Positions 44,618 through 55,859 of a stretch of DNA of 64,000 nucleotides are shown here, piece after piece (positions within the stretch are counted from its first letter, which is position 1; each line of letters begins with the position of its first letter). The notes beneath the pieces were generated by a model, which saw only the letters and a list, made by a program, of their open reading frames with translations, was not told the origin of the DNA and did no database searches. The DNA comes from Melastoma dodecandrum (taxonomy: Eukaryota > Streptophyta > Magnoliopsida > Myrtales > Melastomataceae). The translations under genes and the position numbers were made by a program. Where the stretch lies: positions 3,534,001 through 3,598,000 of the forward strand of contig JARUPY010000190.1 of NCBI GenBank assembly GCA_029817715.1, given 5' to 3'.

Positions 44618-47570
44618 ATACTTTAATTTGCACAATAATCATTTATTAAAAAAAGACAATATTAATGAATGGTTTATCCTCACAATCATCGTCATTTTTA
44701 TGGAGTGAGGGAATCTTCAGAAGATAATGTCAAGGACCACAACACGACAAGCGTCACCATCCATTACTCCGTTCTGACAACGACACAGGAATGGACGGTC
44801 AAAATCAACGTCCAATGCAGTTCGCCCCGGAAGACTGCCAAAAAAGGTGTCGGTGGATTCCGGGATAGGAATCGCATCGCACAAACAAACGAATTAACAA
44901 TTAAAAGTATTTTAAGCGCATGAATAAATATATGTAAAAATAATTTGTATCGCAATGGTCCGAACATGTGTCAGATGAGAAGATTAGGTGGATGACGTGG
45001 TGAAATCCAGGCCGTCGGTTGGGATAAGGATGCCGGGTCACGAAGACGCGAACATGTATACAGCATACTATCAAGTGGGGGCAACAACAGATGTCCCTAA
45101 TGAATGATTGTGTTTCTTGATGGAGAATTGTTATGCCAGGTTGAAATTTTGTGAAATATTTTGCTTGTGCGCAACATAAAAGAAAAACAGGACAAATTAT
45201 GGTCGAAATAAAGGACGGTCATTATTTAAAGCCCCTATTCATCTCTTTTTTTTTCCCTCTTTTCCTTTGTTGGGTTTTTGATTGCATTGATAAACGTAAA
45301 TAATGAAAAGTATTAGGTAGTTTGATTTATTATATTTATTTAACTGAAATTATTCATTAAACATAATACATAAAATTTCAATACTTTCGAGCTTTCAAAT
45401 TGTTTGTAACCATTTTAACATTTGCTTACTTGAAACTGTTAATCATCTTCTTCCTGTATTTAGGGGAATTCATTTCATTCGTGTCTCCGTGTCTTCCTTG
45501 CCCTGGACCTAAGCATTTTAAAACTCTTCTCCCAACCTAAGACTATAATTTCTAAGCTCTAGATATTCTAGTGGAGTATGAAACAACAGACTTATTACTT
45601 ATAGATAATATGAACTTAAATCATTCAAAACTGATGGGAAAACATGAACATGCGGACCACAGTGTAATATACAGGCGTAGCAATTACGAAACTGGTAGGG
45701 TAAACACAATTTCTGGTAGAAATAAAAGTTGTTGGGCCTCGGGACTTCATCAAGCTAAGAGCTCCTTTGATAGCGAAATTCTCGAGCATCTTTAACTCCC
45801 CCAACGACGAATTTCTGTCATATCAAGCTTTTACAGCCCTGATGTTATCCGTTCATCTCTATCCATATCAACCTTCCGTAGTCCTAGTGTTCTTCGTCCA
45901 TTTCCAGAAGATCAGCCAGATCAAGCTTCAGCAGCCCCGGTGTTCTTCGTCCATTTTGAGAAGACTCTTCAGATCAAGCTTCTACAGCCCTGCTGATCTT
46001 CACTACTCCTAAAGACCCGTCGGATCAAGCTCTACAGCCAACGTCTTTATCAACATATCTCCCAGAAGCTCCAGCCGATATTCCCCAGAACATCAACCCT
46101 TCCATATTTTGATATCTCACAAGTATAGAATCAGGATACCACATGCTTCGTCCGTGACTAGAGATTGAACCTGTTATATTTTCAAAATGATAATTTATAC
46201 TTCGTTTCCGATCTATATACGGAACGCGAGATTTTTTCGCGCTCACAGAATTTTAATTAAAATTACCTAAAGTTTTTTGGACAAACTTAAAGAAAAGTAA
46301 AAAAAATTTAAACCAAAATTTAACAATTTTTAAAAGCTAGGAGGCCCTTACTACTTCCAATCCCCTTGCTCCACCACCGCAAAACTACGACATATTGCAC
46401 GGCACCGAACGGTTTCTTAGTACAAAACGAACTTGTACACTATAAAAGGGCATATGTAAATATATATATATTAAGAATGAGACATAAAAATTTTACAAAA
46501 CTATTTCGTGCTTTATGAAACGGCATGACACCCTGAGTGTCCAAAGTCACAGGCAACCTCAAACAGATGATCTCGAGGACAAGGACGTAGGATGATCCAA
46601 ACTTCAACCCACGTTCTTGACTGTTTCTTAAGTTCTCCCCACCATCCTCAACGTTTTTTTTTTCCCATAAAGCTTTAGCGCTTATGTTTAGTTTAGTATT
46701 AAACAGATGCCTTCTTTTCTATAAAAGGCATGGACAAATCCCCTTACATGTGCTTCCAGCGTTAGCGTTATCTTTGTTTTATGTACTTCGTTTGTTCAAC
46801 AGTGAGTGTTCTCATCTGGGTTTATTTTAATCAATGAATACGTTTCTTTTCTTTTCCTTTGTTTGACGACCACATATCTGAATCAATCGGGTCTTTGAGT
46901 AGATGAAAAGTGGAGTCAGCAAAATGGGACGTTGGATTTCGGCCCATATGCTTCATAAACCTCTAATGAGAAGTATCAAGAACTGCGATCATAAACTTTA
47001 CAAATTAACCAGAAAGAAAGGATATATAATTTATCTTGCGAGTTTTTCTACGTTTCGAGCATTATCTGTGTAAATTTACTAATCTTTTCTTCAGAGAAAT
47101 TGTATTATGTGTTTTTATGAGTTTCACTACAGAACACGGTGGTGGTTACAAGCAAACGATAGACCTTCATGCTTAGGAATCCGGAATTCATTATGGAGAT
47201 CACTATTTTACCTATTTGACACTTGATCTTCTGTTAAACTTGTATGGAAGGAAAGCTCTTCTCGATTCATGATATCCATGAAAGTAGATCGATTTGAGAT
47301 GGAGATATTAAAAAAAGGCATGTTTGGCATGTAAGTGGCAGACAGAGGGCTCTCGGGGTCTCCCTTTCATGATGAAAGGCTGCGCACATGTACAATATGA
47401 GGAATCAATCAACTCTTCCTTTTTTTCTCCCTTTCATTCTTTCTTTATCATGTCATGCTTTTTTTTTTTTAACAGGAGTATATAGCAAGTATCAAGTATG
47501 GAAAAGGATGATGAGGAAGAAAAATCAAGATTCGAAATAATTCTACTTTTACGCTAATTTTACATAGCAG
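44618..47570 (+). other. Intergenic, mostly AT-rich, no gene recognised
   Basis: At about 45815-46035 a loose repeat (GATCAAGCTTCTACAGCCC, GTTCTTCGTCCAT) recurs three to four times. Scattered open frames below 85 codons have no recognised homology. Confidence 0.5.
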
Positions 47571-47660
47571 TGCAAGTTTACTACTTTTACGCTGACTTTA
47601 CTAAAACCTCTTTTTTTAGTAAGGTCAACGCAGAAGTAGTAAAAAAAGTAGTAAATTTCT
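47571..47660 (+). repeat. Foldback (hairpin) repeat
   Basis: ACTACTTTTACGCTGACTTT...ACTAAA is followed after a T-rich loop by TTTAGTAAGGTCAACGCAGAAGTAGT, its near-perfect complement with arms of about 27 bp. A partial third copy (CTACTTTTACGCTAATTT) lies at about 47544. It looks like a small MITE-like foldback element. Confidence 0.7.
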
Positions 47661-48831
47661 AACAAGGGTAAAACGGTAATTTTTCACATCCAAAATCATC
47701 TAAATTAGGTTCGGAGTTAGGTTCGGAAACACTGTTACAATTAGTAAATTTGTTAGTAAAATATGTCAAAATTAGTAAACGTCGTAACACTTTACTAACA
47801 AATTATTGTAGACCAGTTTCGGGGGCATATCTTGGTCATCGATCAACCAAAAATTAAAAGAAAAATATCCCCAAGATCATCACTCATTGTAGATCATTTG
47901 ACCTTTTGGGTTCAAGGTTCGAAAACGTCCGTGACCTCTTTGAAAAAAAAGAGCCTTTTGAGGCGTTGTCGCTGAAAACAATCGAAATAGAAGGCCGGGA
48001 GATGTCCCGACACTTCCATGCCACAAATGAATGCAAAATCGACCCCAAAGCTACCGTGAAAGCTTTGAGGTCTAAAAGACGTACAAAAATGTGTTTCGAG
48101 AGGAGTTTAAATTATTACGACCTGTTTACGTTGTGGTTAAGTGTCGGCGGGAGATGGCGCGCCGGCTGTCCATTGTCCTTTAGCTGTTACAACCTTGTCT
48201 GAAGGCTTGTTCCTCACCCCATGGTGTGTGTGGTAGGCCAAAACTGAAAGGGAACGACAGAGTCAGCATATCAAACATGGTAGAAGCATGCTGGAATTAG
48301 CAAAGTGAGAGGAGGTCTCACCGAGGGGGTTACCTCGCCTCGGGGTGGCCCGAGGAGGATGAACGCGTCGGGAGGGTGTCGGCTAGTCAGGAGGCTTTGA
48401 CTCGTCAGCACTGGAGAGGGGGAATCCTTGGCTCCGGTTTTTGTATGTACGTCGAGAGAAGTTAGCCTCCGGTGTTGATGTGTATGGAGGAGTTGACCTC
48501 CGATTGTATGTAGAGGGAGGAGGAGTTGGCCTCCGATTCTCCGAAGGGGTGGAGCGTCCGGTTCCCCAGAGGGAGGAAGTCTCTGTGTCCTGAGAATCTC
48601 TAATAATCTGATTATCTGATTTCTCTTGAAGGGTTCAAAAAATGTCTAGGTTCATCCTTTACTTGATGAGAGGCGGTCTCTGCTTTTGATTTCCTTCTTT
48701 TTAAAAAAAATTGATGAATTAATTTTTTTTTAATTTTTTTCTAATTGCCCGATTGCCAAATTTATTAATTGCCCCAATTTATTACTTTTTTCCAATTTGG
48801 GGTATTACAGTCCCGTACAAAGTTTAACCGA
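47661..48831 (+). other. Intergenic, no gene recognised
   Basis: At 48460-48560 the motif GGAGTTGACCTCCGATT or GGAGTTGGCCTCCGATT recurs, resembling repeat-rich LTR or satellite sequence. LRR homology starts abruptly at about 48832. Confidence 0.5.
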
Positions 48832-49493
48832 GCCCTTCAGCAACCTCTCTTCATTATGCATCACGGACTGCCCTAAGTTGAATTCCCTGCCGATGATGCC
48901 ACGTCTAGTGAAGCTCACTCCGGTGAATGTAAGAGAAGAGTTATTCAGGCATCCGTGTCAACTTCCTAACCTGAAGACTTTGTCTGGAGAATATGGAGCT
49001 TCTTGATCACTTGACGGAGGAATGGCTTCGAGGTCTTACCAGTCTCAAGGAACTTCACATTGGGAGCTGCCATTCTCTGGTCTCTTTCTTGCAGGGAATC
49101 GGTCATCTCAGGAAGCTGGAAACGCTCTCCATCTGGAACTGTAAGGAGCTTGATCTGTCCAAGGATGAGCAGGGACACGTGGCAATAGAACTGCTAGGAC
49201 TTAAAAGCCTCCGGTGCCTGATGATCTACAAAGCCTCGAAACTGGAGCATCTTCCGGAGTGGCTATCTCATGTTGCTACTCTGAAATTTCTCTGCATAAG
49301 ATCATGTCCGAGTCTGGTGGTGCTACCTGAGTGGATTGAGAACCTCAAGTCGGTCGAACTGATTCACTGCCCTCGGCTGAAAGCCTTGCCACCCGGAATG
49401 TCCAGATTTGGCAATGATTGCTGCTTGAAGATGAACATCACCGGCTGCCCGCTTTTGCAAACTGGAGGGATAACGCCCTCTCGCATGTTCTGA
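48832..49493 (+). pseudogene. NLR C-terminal LRR fragment
   Basis: It matches the last five or six LRRs: PFSNLSSLCITDCPKLNSLP, VNVREELFRHPCQLPNLKTL, then a 2-bp deletion near 48980 moves the frame, and 48993-49493 continues as LTEEWLRGLTSLKELHIGSC ... WNCKELDLSKDEQG ... ending NITGCPLLQTGG. The end differs from NLR2 and NLR3 and matches the fragment at 16787, defining a second C-terminal subtype. No coiled coil or NB-ARC nearby. Confidence 0.85.
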
Positions 49494-49954
49494 ATCGACA
49501 ATCAAACGATGTCTGAAAATCAAAGGACATGTTATGCTTGTATTCATGACAACCAACCACGCCTGAATGTTCGTTGATTGGATTTGTGCACACTGGTCAT
49601 AAATAGACAAATTTTTCCGTCGCAGTTGTGGCCGTAAGCACCAACTTCAGATTTCACGCTCACCAATAAAATGAAGTTGCTACATTAGTCCGACAATCAA
49701 CAATTGCAGTCCCATTCCTTTCCACTCAATTTGCCAGGAAACACGACGTGAGAGGTTGTGTCCTGATTCTTTTTCCTCTTCGCAGGTCAAACACTAGTAA
49801 AATGGTTGTATCCTGATTCTTCTCTCTCTTCGCAAGTCAGATACGAGTAAAGTGGTCCTTCCACACGTACTCTAAAGGGATGTCATCGTGCCGGTGCTTG
49901 TCTGGACTTCACTGGCGACTGCCATGCCACTTTGCAGCTTTTAAAAAATGCATG

Positions 49955-50230
49955 ACAGTGCATCTCCAGAAGCCGGAAATGCTCTCCTTCTGGAATTGCA
50001 AATAACTCAGTTCTTCAAAGGATTAGCAAGGAAATGTCATGATGGAACTCCAAATTCTTCGAGGATCCTAGCCAGGTTCCTATATTCTGAGATTCCTATG
50101 CATAAGATCCCGCAGAGTCCATGGGGAGAATAAAAACGGAACAACAACAAGAAGAAGACGGGAATAGAAGAGGACGAGCCTCTCACATGCTCTAGGAGAC
50201 AGATTCATTCAACCATTTAGAAAACAAAAG
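49955..50230 (+). pseudogene. Severely decayed LRR C-terminus and 3' flank
   Basis: Short matches in order to the NLR2 end: CTCTCC-TCTGGAA at 49981, GGAACTCCAA at about 50043, CTGAGATTCCTATGCATAAGAT near 50086, then GCCTCTCACATGCTCTAG at about 50176 (compare the NLR2 stop region at 16634) and the flank CCATTTAGAAAACAAAA. Large deletions separate these blocks. Confidence 0.7.
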
Positions 50231-50297
50231 GAGAGAAGACAGAGCAGAGCAAGCCTAAACATTTAAAAGATATTGTAGTATAACATCTCAAGAGATA

Positions 50298-50345
50298 TCA
50301 GTACTCAGTCTCGAGTACTCCATCGATGAGCCCAAATTCCATAGC
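50298..50345 (-). pseudogene. ClpP-like last exon, best preserved copy
   Basis: On the minus strand, after CTTTGCAG, 16 codons read AMEFGLIDGVLETEY and stop. This matches my memory of the extreme C-terminus of plant plastid ClpP-type protease subunits (the AxEFGLIDG turn after the catalytic Asp region). The acceptor site is intact and the exon is in frame, but no upstream exons were recognised in the next 500 bp, so it is an isolated relic. It faces the NLR fragment at 49955 tail to tail. Identification rests on a short peptide. Confidence 0.55.
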
Positions 50346-50879
50346 CTGCAAAGCATGCCACAGGAATGAACATATCAAGAACGAGAGAAACAAAGGGGTC
50401 TTTGATGTAAAGTGGATCAGATGTCACATTAAGAAGGGGCATAATATCTCGGCGACAGACAAGAAGCGATCCCGTTCCGTGTATTGCTGCACCTTCCCGA
50501 GAGCAGTGAAAGCGGAATACATATTGTAAATTTTCTGCCAAGCACGTTGATGAAGAGAACCTTAACCATACCAGATGCAAGCTTTTGTTTTACTTCAAAA
50601 TCTTCTCACAAGATGATTCTACGTCATCCATACTCTGCTGACATAACATGGAGAGCCTACGAAAATATTTAACTCAATCGAACCGCGAATAAAAGCACTA
50701 ATCTCCAATAAGAAACTGATCTTTAGTGTCACAATTATAATTTACTAAACTCTAACGTGCTAAAAAAAACCATAGAAACATTTATTGAGGACGATCTGAG
50801 CAAAGCAATTAAGTAAAAGACAGTAAATTTTATTCAGAAGAGGGCATTAAATAAAGGGAGATCATGGACCAACAACATG
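50346..50879 (+). other. Intergenic, no gene recognised
   Basis: Presumed remains of an intron of the ClpP-like gene at the left; nothing recognisable otherwise. Confidence 0.45.
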
Positions 50880-52215
50880 ACGCCGCCTCATTCATTTGGC
50901 GCCTGACATGCCGCTCCTTCCTCGTTCACCATTCTCCTCTTCTTCCCCAATCCATAAAGGATTAGAATAAACTTGTGAAGACATAGCGAGAAAGAGCTTG
51001 GGAAGTGACCACCTTCTTAACCACATCGACTCAAAAAGTGTGACGAGATTTTTTCCACAATATTGTGGTTCTTGAGAAGGGAACCTTTACATCGTCTTAG
51101 AATTGCATTTATACTGAGACTCCTTCGCAGCTGCCAAAGTATGTGCTTCTTTGACAATCTTCTTGCGTTCGCTTGACTCTCTTTTCTCCTCGGCATCTTC
51201 ATGCTCGCTTAAATTTCCTGAAGTCCGCTCACCTGCCGTCTCATGCTCGTTTGACTTTCCTGGATTAGGTTCATGGACTTGTTGGCGAGACATCCAGACC
51301 TCATAGTTATTTCCTTCACCTTAATAGCTTCGTACTTGCTAGTTCCGGAAAATGCTCGCCCGCCCGGACTCAGCTCGTAAGCCGCAATGCTAAGGCTTTG
51401 AAGCCCATCTTACTTCGGCTCAAAATTCAGCCATGCCAACGGGGGTCGAAATTGGATAAATAATTTTTTAATAGTTAACATAAATATAATGAGTTTGCTG
51501 GTGCTATTTATGCATCACATTTGATTGATTAAAAATAGTTTTACTATTAACTTTTGTTCTCTCTTTTAGAATTTTAGCTAATACTTGTTTGTGTAGTAAT
51601 TAAAGACCAATTTAATCTAACATTTGTATTTCTGTTGAAATAATTATCGGAACATTTTTTTAAGAAACAATTGAGTTTCCATCGGGTACGGTTTTTTACT
51701 TTTAGATAAAATTCTTTTAAAAGCACATATGTATAATCGAACAGAGAAATGGAAATAGGATGCCGATATATTTTTTTATAAAGGTATAAATAAAAGCAAA
51801 AATAAAAAAATACAGAAGAAAAATAAAAATTAAAAGGGGAAAGATTCGTGGGGAACTTACTATATCAATAAGGTAGACCTTGCTTAGAGTTATTTTGAGA
51901 AAGGAAAAAGAAATACTAATACAAAGGGCAAAAAAAAAGTAAAAGGCAAAAGGAAAATATAAAATAGAACGAAAAAAGGTTAAAATTAAAAATATAAAAA
52001 TAAAAAGAACAAAGAAAATGACATTATTTTTTTTTAAATCGACACACAATTGGTAATCGTATTTGTGTTAAATGATTTTATTAAGTTGGGGCTCTTAGTT
52101 GTTGATGCAAATGTCACAACCAATCAATATAAATAAAACAGGTTTTCGATTTGGTCAATAAATCTGCCTATTCATCGTCATCCCCATCCCCATTCCACCG
52201 GAGAAGGACGAACAA
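50880..52215 (+). repeat. NLR-upstream block, copy C (uninterrupted)
   Basis: This copy runs continuously through the sequence that the LINE interrupts in copy A. It aligns with 690-888, then 3306-4026, and with copy B at 8800-10402. It contains no credible gene and ends at the ATG of a coiled-coil fragment. Confidence 0.8.
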
Positions 52216-52400
52216 ATGGCAGCGGCCGTCGTGGATGACTTGCTAAGGATGGAGCTGGGTACTCAATGGGGAGTTGACACTCAGCTCCGAGAGATTAACC
52301 GTCTCTTGTCTTCCGTGCAGGGGGAATTGCCTGAAGCAGAAAGGAAGTGCCCTTATAGCTTTGAGCTGCAGGAATGGATTAGGAAGAAGCTCAAGGATGT
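52216..52400 (+). pseudogene. NLR N-terminal (coiled-coil) fragment
   Basis: Reads MAAAVVDDLLRMELGTQWGV, DTQLREINRLLSSVQGELPE, then FELQEWIRKKLKD before leaving the family at a GTAAAT that could also be read as a splice donor. The open frame ends at 52455. It covers about 60 residues of the coiled coil with an internal gap of about 13 residues compared with NLR3. It lies 0.63 kb before NLR3. A splice from here into NLR3 is not supported, since NLR3 has its own complete start. Confidence 0.75.
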
Positions 52401-53084
52401 AAATTTTTCAAATTTAGCTTCATATATTTTTATTTTCTTGGTAACGAAAGCATAATCCTTGACATATACGGGAAGTGCTTGTCACGCTCATGCTCTGTGC
52501 TTTGAAGGAAAGCCAAGTGGAAGATTATACTTTGAAGGAAGCCAGCGAAACAATCTATGAAGAGCTTTTAGCTTCTTTAACAATCTATGGCTGAACTAAA
52601 ACAATCTTCTTCTGATTTACATTCAATAATTGGTTTGCTTTATAGTCTTTTGTTCCGAGTCATATTAATTATCATTTTGGCTAGAATCCAAAACTGCTTT
52701 AGGTAAATACATATGGGAACAAGAGAACAACCCCTTGATCTCAATCGATAATTTAGTTGCTGGGTCTAATTCTCAAGTTTTTTGTTCCGAGTCATATTAA
52801 TTATCATTTTGGGTAGAATCCAAAACTGCTTTAGGTAAATACATATGGGAACAAGAGAACAACCCCCTGATCTCAATCGATAATTTAGGTGTTGGGTCTA
52901 ATTCTCTAGTCTTTCGTTCCTAGTCATATTAATTATCATTTTGGCTAGAATCGTTAGGTACGTTGGGCTTCTTCTTTCTCCTTCTTCAGTTTCAAATAAA
53001 TATATATAAATGGGACCAAGAGAACAACCCCCCCCCCCCCCCGACTGTCTTCTAGCATCCCACCCAACTGAGACGACCGGAGTA
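52401..53084 (+). promoter_or_regulatory. NLR3 upstream region with tandem duplication
   Basis: Sequence shared with the NLR2 and NLR4 upstream regions. A segment of about 140 bp (CCGAGTCATATTAATTATCA to TGGGTCTAATTCTC) occurs at about 52651 and 52792, with a partial third copy near 52913. A C12 homopolymer lies at 53031-53042. TATATATAAATG near 53000 is a possible TATA box about 80 bp before the ATG. Confidence 0.55.
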
Positions 53085-55859
53085 ATGGCTGCAGCTGTGG
53101 TGACTGTCCCGGTTGACGACTTGCTTCGGAGTTTGAGTGAAGAAGGCTCCATCACGATGCTCGGTCCTCAGTGGGGAGTTGAAGCTCAACTCCGAGAGAT
53201 CCACGACCTCTTGTTTTCTGTTCAGGGGGTCTTGCCCGAGGCAGAAAGGAAGTTCCCATATAGCTTTGAGCTTCAGGATAGGATTAGAGAGCTTAAGGAT
53301 GCCGTTTATGACGCGGAGGACCTGCTCGAGGATCTGTCCTTGGAGGAACCCTTGCGGCTGCGGGATGGAAAGCTACGCCGCCTCTTCCGGCACGAAGAAA
53401 GTTGTTGGTTCGGATGGAGGATGCGCCGGGAGCTTCGGGCCATCGCAGGGCGCCTTCGAGATCTGACAGATCCACTTATCAGCGTCATCCGTAGCATTCC
53501 GACTGAGGTTCAGGAGGTCCTGGAAGCGCGCGAGATCCCATTCGTCGGGAGAGTCAACGAGAAGGGAGAGATTATCAGGTTCCTGTTGGATGGAGGCTCT
53601 GCTGCTGTCGCAGTAGACGGCAGTCGGGGGTATGGGAAAACCGCACTTGTTCAGGAGATGATGAAGGATTTAAGGGTGAGTGGGTATTTTGATGTTAAAA
53701 TCTGGGTGAATGTGTCTGCTGCGCCCTATTACACGAACAGCATGGCACAGGAAATCATAGGTAGTCTAAGGGAAGAGGAAGATGACGAAGAGGGGGAGGT
53801 GTTTGGATGGGAGAAGTCACTTCATCTGTTAGCAAGGCTTCTCGATGATAGCAAGAGGTACCTCTTTGTTCTCGAAGATATGCCTGTCCAATATTGGAAT
53901 TCGAAGTGTTGGGAGTGGTGGTTACGCTTGAGGAGTTTGCTGGAGGGAGGAGTTGCCAGTGGGAGCAAAATCCTGGTGACTGTTTCACATATTTTGGATT
54001 TAAATCCCTACTACCTGGGGTCTCGTATTCGTAGTGTTGGTATTGAAAGGAGGATGGATTGGGAAGACGCTCTCGTACTACTAAGGGAAACAACATCCCA
54101 GGGAAGGGAGGGATATCATAATTTATTCCACAACCCTCAATTCCTTAAAATCGTGGGAGATATCGTTAAAGAATGCGAGGGGAATCTGAGGAAGATAAAG
54201 GCAGTGGGGGGTTACTTGTCCCTCCAACCTCCTGCTGTTGAGGATTTGACACGCCATCTTAACATGCTACATGATTCTCCAGATAAGGCATTCTCTCTTT
54301 TGCTTCGTGGAGGTTATCCGTACGCTGATTTAACAAGTCCAGGAGTGAAGAAGAGTTACGACAATCTTCCCCCAAGGATTAAACAGTGCTTCGCCCTCTG
54401 TTCCTTGTTCCCAAGAGGTCACCCCATCAACCCTCGTACCCTGGTCGAGCTCTGGATCTCCCTTGGATTTATCCACAACAACCCCGACGAAGATGACCGT
54501 CTGCCATTGGAGGATATCGCCTACCATTACTTGGGTGTCTTGCTCCGGGAAGAGCTGTTCCGAGTTAAGAAATCCGATATTTTTGGGAAGGTAAAATCTG
54601 TTACTCTGCATCCCCATGCCCAAGAATTGGCTCCTTCTGTCGCTGGTTGGGAATGTCTGGCTTACTGGGATCCTTTACCGGGGGAATTCTATTTGCGACA
54701 ATATACTCGACATCAATCAGTTATGATGGCTTATGACGGATTTCTATGGCCCAATCTGTTGCCCAATGATTTCCCAGACGACCAGGTGCGAACCTTTCTT
54801 CATTTCGAGGAAGACCGTACCTGTCTGGAGGAAATATACCACCATCTCATCCCCAAACTAAACTCCAAGAGAAGCGGAATGCGTGTGTTGGATCTCCATG
54901 ATGTGAAGTCAGATGTGTTGCCTAAAGGTGTTTGGAAGCTGAAGCATCTGAGATACCTCGATCTCTCTGGGAACTGCACACTCCAAATGTTTCCTCCAGC
55001 GATCATTGGACTGCTGAACTTGCAGGCCCTCAAGCTCTCGGGTTGCTCTTCCCTCACGGAATTGCCCCGTGAAATGAATAACTTGTCCGCTCTCAGGCAT
55101 CTCTACATCGACGGTTGCTGGAAATTGTCTCTCATTCCAAGGGGACTCTGCGACTTAAAATGCCTCAACATACTCACCGACTTCATCTTGCCTCCTGATG
55201 ATTCAAACAAAAAAGCTGATTCCGCTGGCCTCACTGATCTTTGTAAGCTGAATGATCTCAGAGGAAGCCTCGAAATCAGAAACCTGGACTGTTACGATGA
55301 AGAACTCATGGACGAAGGATCGGAAGGATTGCTGGATAAGAAAAGTTATTTAGAGTCAGTTGAACTACGATTCATGAATCTACCGATAGATACATCGTTA
55401 TTAGAGAAGCTCCAGCCACACCCGAATCTGAAAGGACTGAGAATCCACAACTACGGGGGTATCCAATATCCTCAATGGATGAGTCGACTCTCAACTCTCT
55501 TGCCAAATCTAGTTGAGATAGCGCTAATTGGATGCGAAAATTGCATGTATCTGCCCCTGTTTGACCATCTGCCTCATCTAAAGAAGTTGACAATTCAAGG
55601 GCTGCCAGATCTCGAGCATCTGGAGTCACGTTCAGGACGAAGCCTAAGCGAGGATGCAAATGATGTGCAGCCTTTCAGCAACCTCTCGTCATTATGCATC
55701 AAGGACTGCCCTAAGTTGAATTCCCTGCCGATGATCCCACGTCTCATGAAGCTGACTCTGGTGAATGTAAGCGAAGCGATATTCTGGCATCCTTGTCAAC
55801 TTCCTAACCTAAAGACTTTACGTCTAGAGAATATCGAGTTTCTCGACCACTTGCAATAG
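53085..55859 (+). CDS. NLR3: CNL-type resistance protein homologue, C-terminally truncated
   Basis: 924 codons, intronless. Coiled coil about 1-130 with YDAEDLLEDL near 75; P-loop GSRGYGKTA near 179-187; RNBS-A FDVKIWVNVS; kinase-2 as YLFVLEDM near 259 (canonical LDDVW not present); RNBS-B GSKILVTVS near 293 (usual Arg missing); GLPL position GNLRKIKAVGG near 364; RNBS-D LPPRIKQCFALC near 428; MHD position LHPH near 508; LRRs from about 600. The upstream in-frame ATG at 53010 adds 25 Pro-rich residues coded across the C12 run and is not shared by paralogues, so 53085 is preferred. A one-base deletion near 55855 changes the codons after DHL to CAA TAG, removing the last five or so LRRs that remain readable at 55860-56356. 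It is the longest uninterrupted NLR frame here; a truncated product could be made. Confidence 0.9.
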   Translation: MAAAVVTVPVDDLLRSLSEEGSITMLGPQWGVEAQLREIHDLLFSVQGVLPEAERKFPYSFELQDRIRELKDAVYDAEDLLEDLSLEEPLRLRDGKLRRLFRHEESCWFGWRMRRELRAIAGRLRDLTDPLISVIRSIPTEVQEVLEAREIPFVGRVNEKGEIIRFLLDGGSAAVAVDGSRGYGKTALVQEMMKDLRVSGYFDVKIWVNVSAAPYYTNSMAQEIIGSLREEEDDEEGEVFGWEKSLHLLARLLDDSKRYLFVLEDMPVQYWNSKCWEWWLRLRSLLEGGVASGSKILVTVSHILDLNPYYLGSRIRSVGIERRMDWEDALVLLRETTSQGREGYHNLFHNPQFLKIVGDIVKECEGNLRKIKAVGGYLSLQPPAVEDLTRHLNMLHDSPDKAFSLLLRGGYPYADLTSPGVKKSYDNLPPRIKQCFALCSLFPRGHPINPRTLVELWISLGFIHNNPDEDDRLPLEDIAYHYLGVLLREELFRVKKSDIFGKVKSVTLHPHAQELAPSVAGWECLAYWDPLPGEFYLRQYTRHQSVMMAYDGFLWPNLLPNDFPDDQVRTFLHFEEDRTCLEEIYHHLIPKLNSKRSGMRVLDLHDVKSDVLPKGVWKLKHLRYLDLSGNCTLQMFPPAIIGLLNLQALKLSGCSSLTELPREMNNLSALRHLYIDGCWKLSLIPRGLCDLKCLNILTDFILPPDDSNKKADSAGLTDLCKLNDLRGSLEIRNLDCYDEELMDEGSEGLLDKKSYLESVELRFMNLPIDTSLLEKLQPHPNLKGLRIHNYGGIQYPQWMSRLSTLLPNLVEIALIGCENCMYLPLFDHLPHLKKLTIQGLPDLEHLESRSGRSLSEDANDVQPFSNLSSLCIKDCPKLNSLPMIPRLMKLTLVNVSEAIFWHPCQLPNLKTLRLENIEFLDHLQ

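Noticed and set aside
47906..48202. 98-codon frame
   Set aside because: No recognised family, no convincing start context, and it lies in a repeat-rich intergenic region.
53010..53084. Upstream ATG of NLR3 adding 25 residues
   Set aside because: It is coded across a C12 homopolymer, is Pro-rich and is absent from the paralogues; the shared MAAAVV start is preferred.
52216..53100. Fragment at 52216 as first exon spliced into NLR3
   Set aside because: NLR3 repeats the same coiled-coil start in full at 53085, so a splice would duplicate the domain; the upstream regions of other copies show that the arrangement is an old duplication.
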